Source of the DNA: Brachionus plicatilis
Lineage: Eukaryota; Rotifera; Eurotatoria; Ploima; Brachionidae
Direction of reading: 5' to 3'
Length of the DNA stretch: 14,322 nt
Assembly: GCA_010279815.1 (NCBI GenBank)
Contig: QEOQ01000384.1
Coordinates: forward strand, 1-14,322
A program made the position numbers and the translations under genes. The notes beneath the pieces were generated by a model. It had not been told where the DNA came from. It ran no database searches and saw only the letters and a list, made by a program, of their open reading frames with translations. Below, piece by piece: positions 1-8,001 of the stretch (within the stretch, counting starts at the first letter, position 1; each line of letters opens with the position of its first letter).

Positions 1-638
1 TTCGACTTAAAGACGAAAACCTGTATAATATCAAAAAAAGCTTGTCTTTTATCTTTTAAATTAACACAAAAATATTCGTACAAAATAATTTTGAAATAAA
101 ATTAAATGATGATTATTTTATTGAAAATTGCTCGATGATCTTATCAAATAAGCTTCTTTTTAATTGAAATAATCAATAAAAATTAGCTTTAATTGAATCT
201 GAATTTCTTCTCTTAAAAGCGCTGATTTTTTTTTATTTAATTTTGATAGGAAGTTTTTTAATTTAGATTCATAAGCGGAAAAAAAAATATTTCACTTAGT
301 ATGATATACAAGATTAAAGAGAAAAAAAAATTCTAAATAGTGTTTTAAATTTTTTATTACTCTTAATGTTAATAAAAGAAACAAAAAATAAAAAATAAAA
401 TAAAATCAAGCTGGTGGAAGAATATAGAGCTGGCTTCGAATCAAGATATATTGAATACCCGACTCCAAAGTGTAATTGCTACTTGACTATTTCTTCTTTT
501 TTCCTGAAACTTCAAATACTTTTCTTTTCACTATTCAACTAACCCTTATAATTTATTATATTTAATCATTTAAAATTTTTTTTTCTTTTATTTAAAATAT
601 TTTTTTATTTAATATTTTATTTTGAGGGAGCTTTGGTA
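1..638. other. AT-rich intergenic DNA, no gene seen
   Basis: The stretch is dominated by A and T runs with stop codons in all frames. A slightly less AT-rich patch around 405-500 has no open frame of useful length and no tRNA-like fold that I can draw. The last eight bases (631-638, CTTTGGTA) are the left copy of the target-site duplication of the adjacent MITE. I see nothing else that can be supported. Confidence 0.7.
631..638 (+). repeat. Target-site duplication of the MITE, left copy
   Basis: CTTTGGTA, identical to 1228-1235 and directly abutting the inverted-repeat termini. The next base outward and the next base inward both differ between copies, so the duplication is exactly 8 bp. Confidence 0.88.
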
Positions 639-786
639 GGTATGTCTAAAACAAACACCCATCAAGATTGCGAAAAAACAACACCGAGTTCAAATCACCA
701 AAGTTTTTATAAAAGTGAAATTTTTCTCTGATACATTTATTCCTAAATATCTGAATTTAACTATACAATCATTTTCATCTAAAAAA
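639..786 (+). repeat. Left terminal inverted repeat of the MITE
   Basis: It is the reverse complement of 1080-1227 with about 90% identity over the outer 128 bases (639-766) and weaker similarity up to about 786. Conserved blocks include ATCAAGATTGCGAAA, AAATCACCAAA and ATCTGAATTTAACTATAC. Confidence 0.88.
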
Positions 787-1079
787 AATTGTCATCACCT
801 TTACATTTCGAATGAAAAAAATACATCCCATAACACCCAAAAACACCCTCATAACTTTCCAGATACACCCCAAAACTGATTATATTTTTAAAAAAACAAC
901 TTTTTTGGCTCATCGACAATATATCCTGATTTTTTTGCCTTTTTCTATTTTTTTTCCACAATATTAAATAATAATTATAAGAAATCTTAAAATTTAATCA
1001 GATTTGTACTATCTGAATTAGTTTTTAAAGTAAATTTATTGTTTTTTTTTTAGATTTTGTTAAATGTGTATAAAACCTC

Positions 1080-1227
1080 TTTTTAGATATAAATGGGTGT
1101 ATAGTTAAATTCAGATAATTAGGAATAAATGTATTAGAAAAAAAATTCACTTTTATAAAAATTTTGGTGATTTACACCCGGTGTTGTTATTTCGCAATCT
1201 TGATAGGTGTATGTTTTAGACATAACC
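1080..1227 (-). repeat. Right terminal inverted repeat of the MITE
   Basis: Mirror partner of 639-786. The strong match runs from 1099 (GTATAGTTAAATTCAGAT) to the terminus GACATAACC at 1227. One extra T near the end (GGTTATG against GGTATG) is the only gap in the outer 129 bases. Confidence 0.88.
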
Positions 1228-1235
1228 CTTTGGTA
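1228..1235 (+). repeat. Target-site duplication of the MITE, right copy
   Basis: CTTTGGTA, the exact second copy of 631-638, immediately after the right inverted repeat. Confidence 0.88.
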
Positions 1236-1760
1236 CTTATAAACAACTAAATGAAAAAAATTAAAAAAATAATTTCTTAACTTCTGCAACATATTGTTCA
1301 TAGCAAACTAAATAATAACAAAATGATGAAACCATCAAGATGAACAACTTTTTATTTAATTTTAATAAATGATCAGATGACAATATCATTTAAATTGAAG
1401 ATGATTATGGGAGAGAAAATTAAATACAACTTTTTTCAGACTTAAATTAGATAAATTTTCAAGAAAAATTTGCTGTTAAGAATTTAATTATTAATTGAAT
1501 ATTAATTTAATATATTTTTTTTTATTATAAATAAAAGCTTGGGGAAGAAAGCCTGGCATTTTGGAATGGTCATTTACCTTCCTTTCAGACCCGTGTTGAT
1601 GAGTTTTGATTATAAAAACAAAAATGGGCAAAAATTTGAAACTGTAAAAATTAAGATAAAAAATAATTTTTTTATTTTTTCATTTTGTAAAATCACTTGA
1701 GAAATAAAATTTAGTTGAAATTAGCGTTGTAAATAAAAAGCATTTGAATTTACTTTTTAA
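1236..1760. other. AT-rich intergenic DNA with one small less AT-rich island
   Basis: Mostly A/T runs with no sustained reading frame. The exception is about 1535-1609, where base composition is more balanced and a 24-codon frame is open on the plus strand without an ATG, preceded by a T-rich tract and an AG. This could be an exon fragment or an old repeat remnant, and nothing in the sequence decides between them. Confidence 0.5.
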
Positions 1761-1770
1761 TAGTGTTGGG

Positions 1771-1843
1771 CGGCGGCCAACTTTGGCCGGCCGGTCTACG
1801 GCCGGACTTGAACGGCCACTTGGCCGGCCAGTTTAAACGGCCT
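1771..1843 (+). repeat. GGCC-rich subterminal repeat block
   Basis: A sharply GC-rich island in surrounding AT-rich DNA. GGCCGGCC occurs at 1785-1792 and 1822-1829, and ACGGCC occurs three times. The block reads as an imperfect tandem duplication of about 37 bp (TTGGCCGGCC followed by ACGGCC). Clustered short motifs just inside a transposon terminus are usual transposase-binding sites. AAACGG, present once here, resembles the motif bound by the maize Ac transposase, which may be coincidence. Confidence 0.6.
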
Positions 1844-1851
1844 AAATTTGA

Positions 1852-1909
1852 ACAAATTTTTTATTTGAGTTTAAACTTAAACAAATTTTTTATTTGAGTT
1901 TAAATTTAA
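1852..1909 (+). repeat. Two tandem 29-bp repeats
   Basis: Unit 1 spans 1852-1880 and unit 2 spans 1881-1909. They differ at one position (AACTTAA against AATTTAA). The unit contains TTTGAGTTTAAA and resembles the 29-bp unit at 2520-2635, suggesting a shared subterminal repeat of one element. Confidence 0.85.
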
Positions 1910-2211
1910 ACCCAGAATAATAATTAAATTTAAATTCAAATTTTAATCATATTTCGATTCAATTTAGAATTTAAAAAAGTTAAATTATTAAGCTTTCATT
2001 TGAAAATCAAAACGAAAATTTAAATTTATTTTGGTGGTTTTTATAGTAAGTGTATTAATTCTAAAACGTAATTAACAAATAAATTCTAAGAATAAAGTTT
2101 TTTCCATTTTTTTTCTTTTTCCAATTATTATTTTTTTTGATCAAGGTCTTAGGTCAAAAATATATAAATATTATTTTTTATTTTATTAAAAATAAATTTA
2201 TATTCTTAAAA

Positions 2212-2466
2212 ATGAGTCAAACTCAAGATTTTTTACAAGAACCTTTTACTTCTCGATCGATAAACAAAAAGCAAAACATTAAAAGATCTCTTTCCACAAT
2301 AATTCAATTAATGTTAGAAAATTTTCGTAAATAAAAATGCTGATATTTCACTGTTGAATATAGTAATACAAATTACTCAAGCAATATGCTTGGTTATTTG
2401 AAAAAAGAGCATGCAATGGAATTGGGATATCAGCATAAAATTTTAGTAGGTTTAAATAGAATTTAG
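2212..2466 (+). pseudogene. Degraded BED-type zinc-finger frame, probable transposase remnant
   Basis: An ATG at 2212 opens a frame that, apart from a TAA at 2332-2334 and a TGA at 2341-2343, runs to a TAG at 2464-2466. Around the stops it reads ENFRK, stop, KC, stop, YF, then a stretch ending SSNMLGYLKKEH. This follows the BED pattern Cys-x2-Cys, a spacer, then SNLxxHLKxxH. The first Cys (2338-2340) and last His (2410-2412) are kept. The second Cys has become Phe (2347-2349) and the first His has become Tyr (2395-2397), each a one-base change. BED fingers bind DNA and commonly sit at the N terminus of hAT transposases, although host proteins carry them too. No catalytic domain follows before the right end of the candidate element, so this is a dead, truncated copy. 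Confidence 0.5.
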
Positions 2467-2519
2467 AATTATTTAAGTTAATCTTGGAATTTAAATATTT
2501 TTTGAGTTTAAATTTTAAT

Positions 2520-2635
2520 CCAAATTTTCTTTTAGTTTAAATTTGAATCCAAATTTTCTTTTAGTTTAAATTTGAATCCAAATTTTCTTTTAGTTTAAAT
2601 TTGAATCCAAATTTTCTTTTAGTTTAAATTTGAAT
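2520..2635 (+). repeat. Four perfect tandem 29-bp repeats
   Basis: Units at 2520-2548, 2549-2577, 2578-2606 and 2607-2635 are identical. They start CCAAATTTTCTTTTAG and end TTTAAATTTGAAT. A partial fifth copy (CCAAAT) follows and a diverged half unit precedes at about 2504-2519. There are no spacers, so this is a minisatellite rather than a CRISPR array. Perfect identity implies recent expansion or homogenisation inside an otherwise decayed element. Confidence 0.93.
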
Positions 2636-2710
2636 CCAAATCTAATGTTAAATTTAAATCCCAATAAATCGAATAATTTGTTCAAATCGCCAATTTGATT
2701 AACAATACTA

Positions 2711-2930
2711 GTTGAAATAGATCATAGTAAGTTTAGTATGAATAATTTAGAAACAAAATTTATAAATTTTTTTTATTTGCATATTGGAAGTTTTGTATGA
2801 AATTCCACAATTGTTTGGAGAATAAATTTTTAATGAGTTTTATTTAAAAAACAAAAATACTTAAGTAAAGATTAATTTTAATTATCAATTCCAAAACCAA
2901 TAAATATTATCAATTTAAAACATATTCATT
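2711..2930. other. AT-rich spacer between transposon relics
   Basis: Short AT-rich stretch between the candidate hAT end and the start of the gypsy LTR. No open frame, repeat or recognisable motif was seen. Confidence 0.6.
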
Positions 2931-3739
2931 TGTAATATTTATGGGTCTGCTGGTAGACTTTTATGTCCCAGTCAGACTTCTCAAGTCCTATTCTAGACTC
3001 GAGGGTTTTGGATCAATCACAATAAGGTTTTTTTATAACTTTATTGGACAGGAGGTCCAAATCCAAAACAAAAATAAACAAAAACAAAATTATAACGAAA
3101 AAACTAAACTTAAAAAAACCAATAATTAATTAAACTAAAAAAAACTTACATATAGTAAATTGTGCATTCACATGCAAGCTTCCAGTTGTGTAAAACAAAA
3201 TTCTTTTTTGAGACGTCTACACATTTTTATTTGTCGGTAACAAATTAACTTTATTGAAACAATTATACTTGAAAATAAAATAGATCTTATAAAGTTTTAT
3301 AACTTATATAAAGAAAAAATAAGCACACGTAAGCTAAAAGTCAGGAAATGAAAAGCACAAGTAAGCCAAAATAATAAGCACGCAGTTTAGTCAAATGGAC
3401 TCAAATTTTTTGCTCTTAATAAACTTGACAACGTTTGGACAAGATGTTATAATATTCTTCACTAGAGAAAAAGTCAAATTCTCTTTTTTCAATTTCTTTA
3501 TTCAAAAAAACAAAAACCCCCAAAATAAAGTTATAAAACCCTCTTTTATACCAAGCAAAAACAATAAGCCAAAACATGCTAAACATAAACTGAAGAAAAT
3601 AATTCACTAGCTATTTCAAGGATCCATTATTCTTTTCTATATTTCAATCTTAAACACTGTAGTTTTACAAACTGACAGCGTTAAGTTTTTTCAATTTTTT
3701 TCTTTTTTTTTTAAAAAACTTAAAACCTAATACATCACA
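2931..3739 (-). repeat. 3' LTR of the gypsy relic, about 809 bp
   Basis: On the minus strand the LTR starts TGTGATGTATTAGG directly after a polypurine tract. It probably ends at 2931 (...AATATTACA), where the inverted termini TGTGATGTA and TGTAATATT agree at 6 of 9 bases. An end at 2942 (...AGACCCA) is also possible. The downstream end, around 2942-3050, is less AT-rich and contains CCAATAAAGTTATAAAA on the minus strand, suitable as a polyadenylation signal. The interior carries a direct repeat of about 19 bp (3320-3339 and 3353-3371, core AAGCACAAGTAAGC). The 5' LTR is outside the window, so the boundaries cannot be confirmed. Short open frames inside it (3395-3610) look like chance. Confidence 0.68.
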
Positions 3740-3752
3740 TCCTCCCATTTTT
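3740..3752 (-). other. Polypurine tract of the gypsy relic
   Basis: The minus strand reads AAAAATGGGAGGA immediately before the LTR terminus TGTGATG. A purine run ending right before TG primes plus-strand DNA synthesis in LTR retrotransposons. It lies about 140 bp downstream of the pol stop codon, as expected. Confidence 0.8.
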
Positions 3753-3890
3753 ATTAAAAAACTAAACCAAAATAAAAAAAAATACTATTTCTAAACTGAT
3801 ATAACCTGACTAATATATAAAAATATAAATAAACAAAAAAAACGCAAAAAAACTATCCATCAATAAAAAATTTCTGAACCACTTCATCAG

Positions 3891-4628
3891 TTAACTTGAA
3901 CTTTTACTTCTGGTGTTGTATGTTCTCGTCTCCTTGTAATTTACTTGCTTACGAGTCGCTCTATGCGCCCTCTTCTTTGTAGAACTTGATTTTTTACTAT
4001 GATGCTTTGAAATCGTTCGTTTTGGCGTTGAATCCACTATCTGTTTGTCATCGGTTTCACCCAAATGACTGTTACTACCTAAGCCCTCAGAGACTTGACG
4101 TTCGTTCCCAACTACAGCCTCTTCCATATCCTCATACACCTCACCGGAACCTAAATCCTGAAGCGCCGAATCTGAACCAGAATCATTATTCTCTACCTGC
4201 TCACCCTCCGCACCTGCATCTTTACTCATCCCTACCCTGGGATAGATTATAACCTTCTTCAAGACCGAAGTGTTCCTAGCAACTTGTCTATGACCATTAT
4301 CAATTTCAGCCATAGTTCCATTCAATGACACTATTCTATAAGGAGCTCTCTCGTACAACGACGTCGTTTTAGATTTCCTCTTCTGTCTCAAAAGCACGTG
4401 GTCACCAACCGTGAGTTGTGCCACCTTATGAAACCTTATTTTACTGTCTGCATAAAACTTGACCTTTTCCAATGCCTTCTTATCATTCCCGATCGCTTGC
4501 CCAATGACTTCAGACTGGCTAGATTCATATTCAAGCGAATTGAGTCTGGAAAAGTTTGTTCTCCTAAACATTAACTCACTTGGAGCAAATCTGGATGAGA
4601 TGTGTGGAGCTGACACATAGGACCCCAA
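3891..4628 (-). pseudogene. Gypsy relic: integrase C-terminal region and tail
   Basis: The frame begins inside the integrase, just after a frameshift near 4630 that separates it from the D-E catalytic frame. Early residues (SRFAPSELMFRR) match the usual TxxxPxxLxFxR segment following the catalytic core. They are followed by a small beta-barrel domain with GDHVLLRQKR, PYRIVSLNGTMAEI and HRQVARNTSVLKK, the DNA-binding C-terminal domain. The last 110 or so residues are acidic, then Lys/Ser-rich, ending NTRSKSSS. The stop lies about 140 bp before the polypurine tract. The open tail shows that this part decayed slowly or late. Confidence 0.85.
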
Positions 4629-4954
4629 AAACTTATTGAGCTCTTGCCTTCATACTGTGCAGATCTAACCATTTTACCAAGGTTTCTCATAAAACGTTCA
4701 CATTTGGCATTGGCCTGAGGCCAGTATGGAGTAATTTTACGATGTTTAACTCTCATTAACTTCAAATACAAGCGAAAATTCTTCGAGTTGAACGGTGGAC
4801 CATTGTCCGTCTTAATAACATCCGGAATGCCAAATCTAGTATAGCATTCATCTAGCTTACTTATAACTGGATCACTGGAAGTTGATCTAACACTTTCAAC
4901 ATATGGAAATCTCGTAAGCTCATCCATAATCACAAAAATGTAATCACTCGGAAC
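4571..4954 (-). pseudogene. Gypsy relic: integrase catalytic core, first Asp missing
   Basis: The frame continues directly after the TAG at 4955-4957. Visible motifs are DYIFVIMDELTRFP, KTDNGPPFN with the second catalytic Asp, and ITPYWPQANAKCERF with the catalytic Glu, exactly 35 residues apart as in the D,D35E family. The DFxGP block with the first catalytic Asp should sit just before DYIFV, but the sequence jumps from the zinc-finger side (ELMS) across the stop and VPS straight to it. About 20-25 residues therefore appear deleted. The end reads out of frame from about 4630 onward. Confidence 0.85.
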
Positions 4955-5576
4955 CTAAGACATCAGCTCTGGGGCTGGTATATTTAGCGAATCAACATTA
5001 GCTTGGCAAGCATTACATGAAGCAATCTCATTTTCTACCAATTTATCCATCCCAGGAAACCAAACTTTGAGCCTTAGAAGCTGCTTGGTCTTAGCAATCC
5101 GAAGATGTCCTTCATGACCAATTTTAACTATTTGCCTTTGAAGAGCTTTTGGTACAACAATTCTACCTTGTCTCAACACAATTTCGTCTCCAGCAATGCA
5201 AAACTCATCTATAACTCCAAAATATGGCTTCAAAACTTCTTCTTCTCCTTTGCTCAAACTTTCATCTCTTAATTTTCGTTTCAAAAGGTTCAACTCTTGA
5301 TCATTTAGCGTAGCCTCGACAATTTCAGACCTTTTAAAGGCACTTGGGACTGATTCGTCCACAACAAAGTTGATATACATCTCACCCAATATGTCATCAT
5401 TGCTTGTCTCAGTTTGATCCGTGTGCCTAGATAAAACATCAGCACAATTGTCTTTACCTGGTCTGTGTTCAATCTTGAAGTCATATGGTGCTAATCTCAG
5501 ACCCCATCTTTCAATTCTTGCTTGGGATCGCCCATTCGCCTTACTATAAATAAATTGTACGGCTTGATGACCAAAC
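4955..5576 (-). pseudogene. Gypsy relic: end of RNase H and integrase zinc-binding domain
   Basis: After a frameshift near 5580 the correct frame runs unbroken from about 5576 to the TAG at 4955-4957. It contains the end of the RNase H/connection region (ARIERWGLRL, HRPGKDN) and then the integrase N-terminal zinc domain (HEGH and CNACQ, the HHCC motif). The region between them is acidic, as in related elements. It is the middle third of the pol polyprotein, and only the breaks on either side make it look like a separate gene. Confidence 0.85.
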
Positions 5577-6291
5577 AGTTAGTATGGAAACGCTCGCAAC
5601 CATAGACACATGATAAAGCTTCCTTCTCTACTTGAGCATACTTACGCTCATATTCACTTAAAGTTCTACTAGCGTAGGCGATAACATTCGTTCTACACTT
5701 ATCACTTGGATCAACTTGAAGTAGAATAGCAGCTACGCTAACAGGACTGGCATCGACCACTAACTCAGCTTCTAAATTAGGGTCAAAATATGCCAAAGTA
5801 TCTGTTGTAAGTGAATTTTTGACTTTCTGAAACGCCTTGTCCTCCAACTCACTCCAATCAGCCAAATCGTTTTTACCAAGCTTAATTAGGTTTCTTAACG
5901 GCTCAGTAAGTGTACTAAAATCATTTATAAATTTTGAAGAGGACGTGGGAAGACCTAGAAAACTATTAAGTTCTTTTAGATTACATGGTTTTTGGACACT
6001 TTGTAGTGCTTTCACCCTATCATTGCTGAGCCTTACACCTTTCTCTGAGAAAATCATTCCAAAAAACTCAATTTCTTGTTTAAAAAATTCACATTTTTCC
6101 ACATTAACAATTAAACCTTTAGTCTCAAGCTCAGCTAATGCCTTAGAAAGTCTCTTATCATGTTCCTCTCTTGTCTTTCCAAATATTATCAGATCATCAC
6201 TCACGTTAACCACACCTTCAAGGCTACCTATAGCCTCACCAATAATGTGTTGAAACATCTCTGCCGCTGCACAATACCCGAAATTCAGACG
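5497..6291 (-). pseudogene. Gypsy relic: C-terminal half of reverse transcriptase and start of RNase H
   Basis: The frame starts mid-domain at 6291 with RLNFGYCAAAEMFQ, just before the catalytic site NVSDDLIIFG. It continues through EKCEFF, FFGMIFSEKGV, the thumb region, and RNase H motifs VVDASPVSVAAIL and EYERKYAQVEKEAL. The frame is lost near 5580, and the final 25 or so residues before 5497 are out-of-frame readthrough. The N-terminal RT motifs are missing because the LINE tail starts at 6292. An ATG at 6258 is not a real start; coding similarity extends upstream of it to the breakpoint. Confidence 0.88.
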
Positions 6292-6310
6292 TAGTAGGAG
6301 TAGTAGTAGT
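6292..6310 (-). repeat. Trinucleotide 3' tail of the LINE
   Basis: The minus strand reads ACTACTACTACTCCTACTA, six ACT/CTA-type units with one substitution, exactly at the junction with gypsy coding sequence (CGTCTGAATTTC from 6291). Several non-LTR clades end in short tandem repeats rather than poly(A). Confidence 0.8.
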
Positions 6311-6349
6311 TTAAAACTGCAGCATGATGAATCACGCAGAGCGCGTCAG

Positions 6350-7624
6350 CTATGCGACTGACACCCTGTGGCAGTTACCAATGTGTATGTCTAAGTTGAT
6401 CTTGAAAGTCTTGACATTAAGCGATTCTATGACTTCGTTTGGGAGTGAATTCCAGGTGTATGCGATTCTGTTGTTGAAGAATTCGTGTCTCTGATTGCAG
6501 CATCTCACTATTTCGCGTTTAAAGTGCCCGCAATGACCACCTCTAGGTTCCCCGCATTTAGGATTTTCGTGCCAGTTGATTTTTTCTAGACCTTTTTCGA
6601 GGTTGTACTTTTGAATTAGATCGCCGCGTATTCTTCTGATGTATAATGATGATAAGCCTAATCTGTTGCATCTTATTTCATACGGAAGATGTCTTAACTC
6701 GTGAGAGACTTTGGTGGCTCTGTGTTGAACTTTTTCGAGTGTGTTTATGTCTTTTTTGGTATAAGGTGACCAGGCCGAGACGGCGAATTCAATTTGAGGT
6801 CTCACGTAAGACGCATAAAGTTTTTTCCAGAGTTTAGCATCTCTGAAAACGAATGTCCTTTTTAGAAGACCTAATAAACTTTTTGCTTTTGAAGCTGCTT
6901 TGTTTACTTGAGCGCTAGGCTTGAGATCGTTAGAGATAAGTACTCCGAGATCTTTTTCGAGTTCGGTTGTGGCAATATCAACGGTTAAGTTCGAGTCATA
7001 ACAGCTCATTGTGTAAGTTGTTTTTGAATTTGATTTGCCAATATGCATTCCTTTACATTTCTCTGCATTGAGGATCATTAACCAAGTTGTTATCCAGCTA
7101 ACTTTTGTATCTATGTCAGGTTGAAGTTTGACAGAGTTTTTTGACGTGTTTTTTGAGCCTAAATTTGCCATAATTTTAGTGTCGTCTGCGTACATTTTGG
7201 TTGTGCACTTGAGAGATTCAGCAAGATCGTTAATAAAGATGATGAACAGCGTTGGGCCAAGTACTGAGCCTTGGGGAACTCCGCTGTGCACTTTGAGCCA
7301 ATCGGACGCACTGTCACCTAAAATTAATCTTTGTCTGCGGTCGGTGAGAAAAGCTCTTATTCAGTTTAATAATTCTTCTTTTATTCCATATTTACCTAAT
7401 TTGAATAAGAGACGTTCGTGTGGAACTTTGTCAAAGGCTTTGGCGAAGTCTAGAAAGACGATTGTTTTGAAGCGAGCGCTTTTGTGGTAAAATCCATAGT
7501 CTCTAAAAAGTTCGTGACGCAAGCTTTTTTGTTGACGAAGCCATGTTGTTTTTTCGATAACAGGTTGTGTTTGTTGAGGAAGGAAATAGTTTCTTCTTTT
7601 ACTAACTTTTCCATTATCTTGCAA
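6350..7624 (-). pseudogene. LINE reverse transcriptase, main part and C-terminal domain
   Basis: From about 7475 to 6350 one frame holds FLDFAKAFDKVPHERL (the first catalytic Asp region), then a TGA at 7361-7363 where the context (LLN, stop, IRAFLTDRR) suggests an ancestral Trp. It continues with SGVPQGSVLGPTLF and the active site MYADDT, followed by thumb-region residues. It ends in a basic C-terminal domain (RPQIEFAVSAWSPY, FFNNRIAYTWNSLPN). The upstream piece 7624-7500 is in the wrong frame and reads as nonsense; the correct residues (KKQHGFVNKKACVTN) lie in another frame, giving a frameshift at about 7480-7500. The enzyme would copy its own RNA at a nicked target, but this copy cannot be translated intact. 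Confidence 0.87.
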
Positions 7625-8001
7625 GGAACGAAATTGGTCTATAGTTTGCTGGATCTGAATTGTTTCCCTTTTTAAACAAGGGGGTCACATTTGCTTCCAA
7701 CCAAGCTTTAGGAACTTGTTCCAGTGTTCATCGATCTATGGAAAATTAGTTTTAGAGGTTGTGACCCACTTGACGCATTTTCTTTTAAAGCATACGGGTG
7801 TTTGCCATCGTTACCAACAGATTTGTTTCTATCCAATTGTGAGAGAAGAGTGACGATTTTATCATTCGAGAAAGTGATATGATTGAGGCGTTCGTTAGTT
7901 CTAGATTCGAATAATGGCATTTTCTCTTCTGCGTTCTCTTTGACGAATACCGAGTTGAATTGATAATTTAAGGCGTTTGATATATCGATTTTATCGGTCA
8001 A
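7625..8001 (-). pseudogene. LINE reverse transcriptase, N-terminal part
   Basis: The frame 8001-7708 contains FSNDKIVTLLSQLDRNKSVGNDGKHPYALK, the KSxGxDGxxPxxLK block that opens LINE reverse transcriptases, and ends near SMNTGTSS. The continuation VPKAWLEANVTPLFKKG and NYRPIS lies in a different frame at about 7718-7625, so a small indel near 7710-7720 broke it. A further break at about 7620 shifts the frame again, with loss of a few residues after RPIS. Confidence 0.82.

Larger units (their letters stand above)
639..1227. mobile_element. MITE-like non-autonomous DNA transposon, 589 bp
   Basis: The element begins GGTATGTCTAAAAC and ends GTTTTAGACATAACC. These outer parts form inverted repeats, and the element is flanked by a perfect 8-bp direct repeat, CTTTGGTA, at 631-638 and 1228-1235. 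The inverted repeats pair over about 130 bp at roughly 90% identity by hand count (11 mismatches and one single-base gap) and remain similar for about 20 bp further inward. The AT-rich interior codes for nothing convincing. ACACCC/GGGTGT motifs recur in the arms and just inside the left one, which is typical of subterminal transposase-binding sites. An 8-bp duplication fits hAT, Merlin, P or Mutator-like elements. The GG start suggests a Merlin-like family, but that is inference. It must have been moved by a transposase encoded elsewhere. Confidence 0.88.
1761..2710 (+). mobile_element. Candidate decayed hAT-like DNA transposon, about 950 bp
   Basis: Three observations point the same way. The left end TAGTGTTGGG and the inverted right end TAGTATTGTT agree at 7 of 10 bases, and the left sequence resembles hAT termini. 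A second inverted similarity lies inside: the region around TTTGAACAAATTTTT at the left (about 1846-1885) is mirrored by AATTTGTTCAAAT at the right (about 2647-2687). Between them is a degraded BED zinc-finger frame, a domain common at the N terminus of hAT transposases. No 8-bp target-site duplication is visible (CTTTTTAA on the left, GTTGAAAT on the right), and the GGCC-rich block of the left end has no counterpart at the right. It is therefore old, internally deleted, or misbounded. A TA-flanked mariner-like element is a weaker alternative. Confidence 0.5.
2931..6291 (-). mobile_element. Old Ty3/gypsy LTR retrotransposon relic, 3' half
   Basis: Read on the minus strand, the order is reverse transcriptase, RNase H, integrase, integrase C-terminal tail, polypurine tract and 3' LTR, the Ty3/gypsy order. 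The 5' half (5' LTR, gag, protease, first part of RT) is absent because a LINE begins at 6292 within the RT coding sequence. It presumably continues beyond the right edge. The copy is dead: two frameshifts (near 5580 and 4630), an in-frame TAG at 4955-4957, and a probable deletion at the same place. The proteins resemble those of the intact Mag-type element at the right, including a SDD in place of the usual YxDD, but the two are clearly different families. Confidence 0.88.

Noticed and set aside
405..480. tRNA gene or tRNA-derived SINE
   Set aside because: GGCTTCGAATCA at about 432-443 resembles a B box, but there is no acceptable A box, no cloverleaf, and no repeat structure.
779..961. 60-codon minus-strand frame inside the MITE
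   Set aside because: Runs across AT-rich low-complexity sequence and part of an inverted repeat; composition of Lys, Phe and Asn reflects base content.
2520..2635. CRISPR array
   Set aside because: The 29-bp units are directly tandem with no spacers, and the setting is eukaryotic.
1753..2718. 8-bp target duplication around the hAT-like candidate
   Set aside because: CTTTTTAA and GTTGAAAT agree at too few positions; shifting the boundaries by a few bases did not give a match.
2941..3129. 62-codon plus-strand frame starting MGLLVDFYVP
   Set aside because: It overlaps the end of the relic LTR on the opposite strand, and its second half is Lys/Asn low-complexity sequence.
3395..3610. Overlapping short frames on both strands inside the relic LTR
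   Set aside because: Located in an untranslated LTR, low complexity, no family resemblance.
6646..6837. Plus-strand frame opposite the LINE C-terminal domain
   Set aside because: The minus strand encodes a clear reverse transcriptase C-terminal region here; the plus-strand frame is its shadow.
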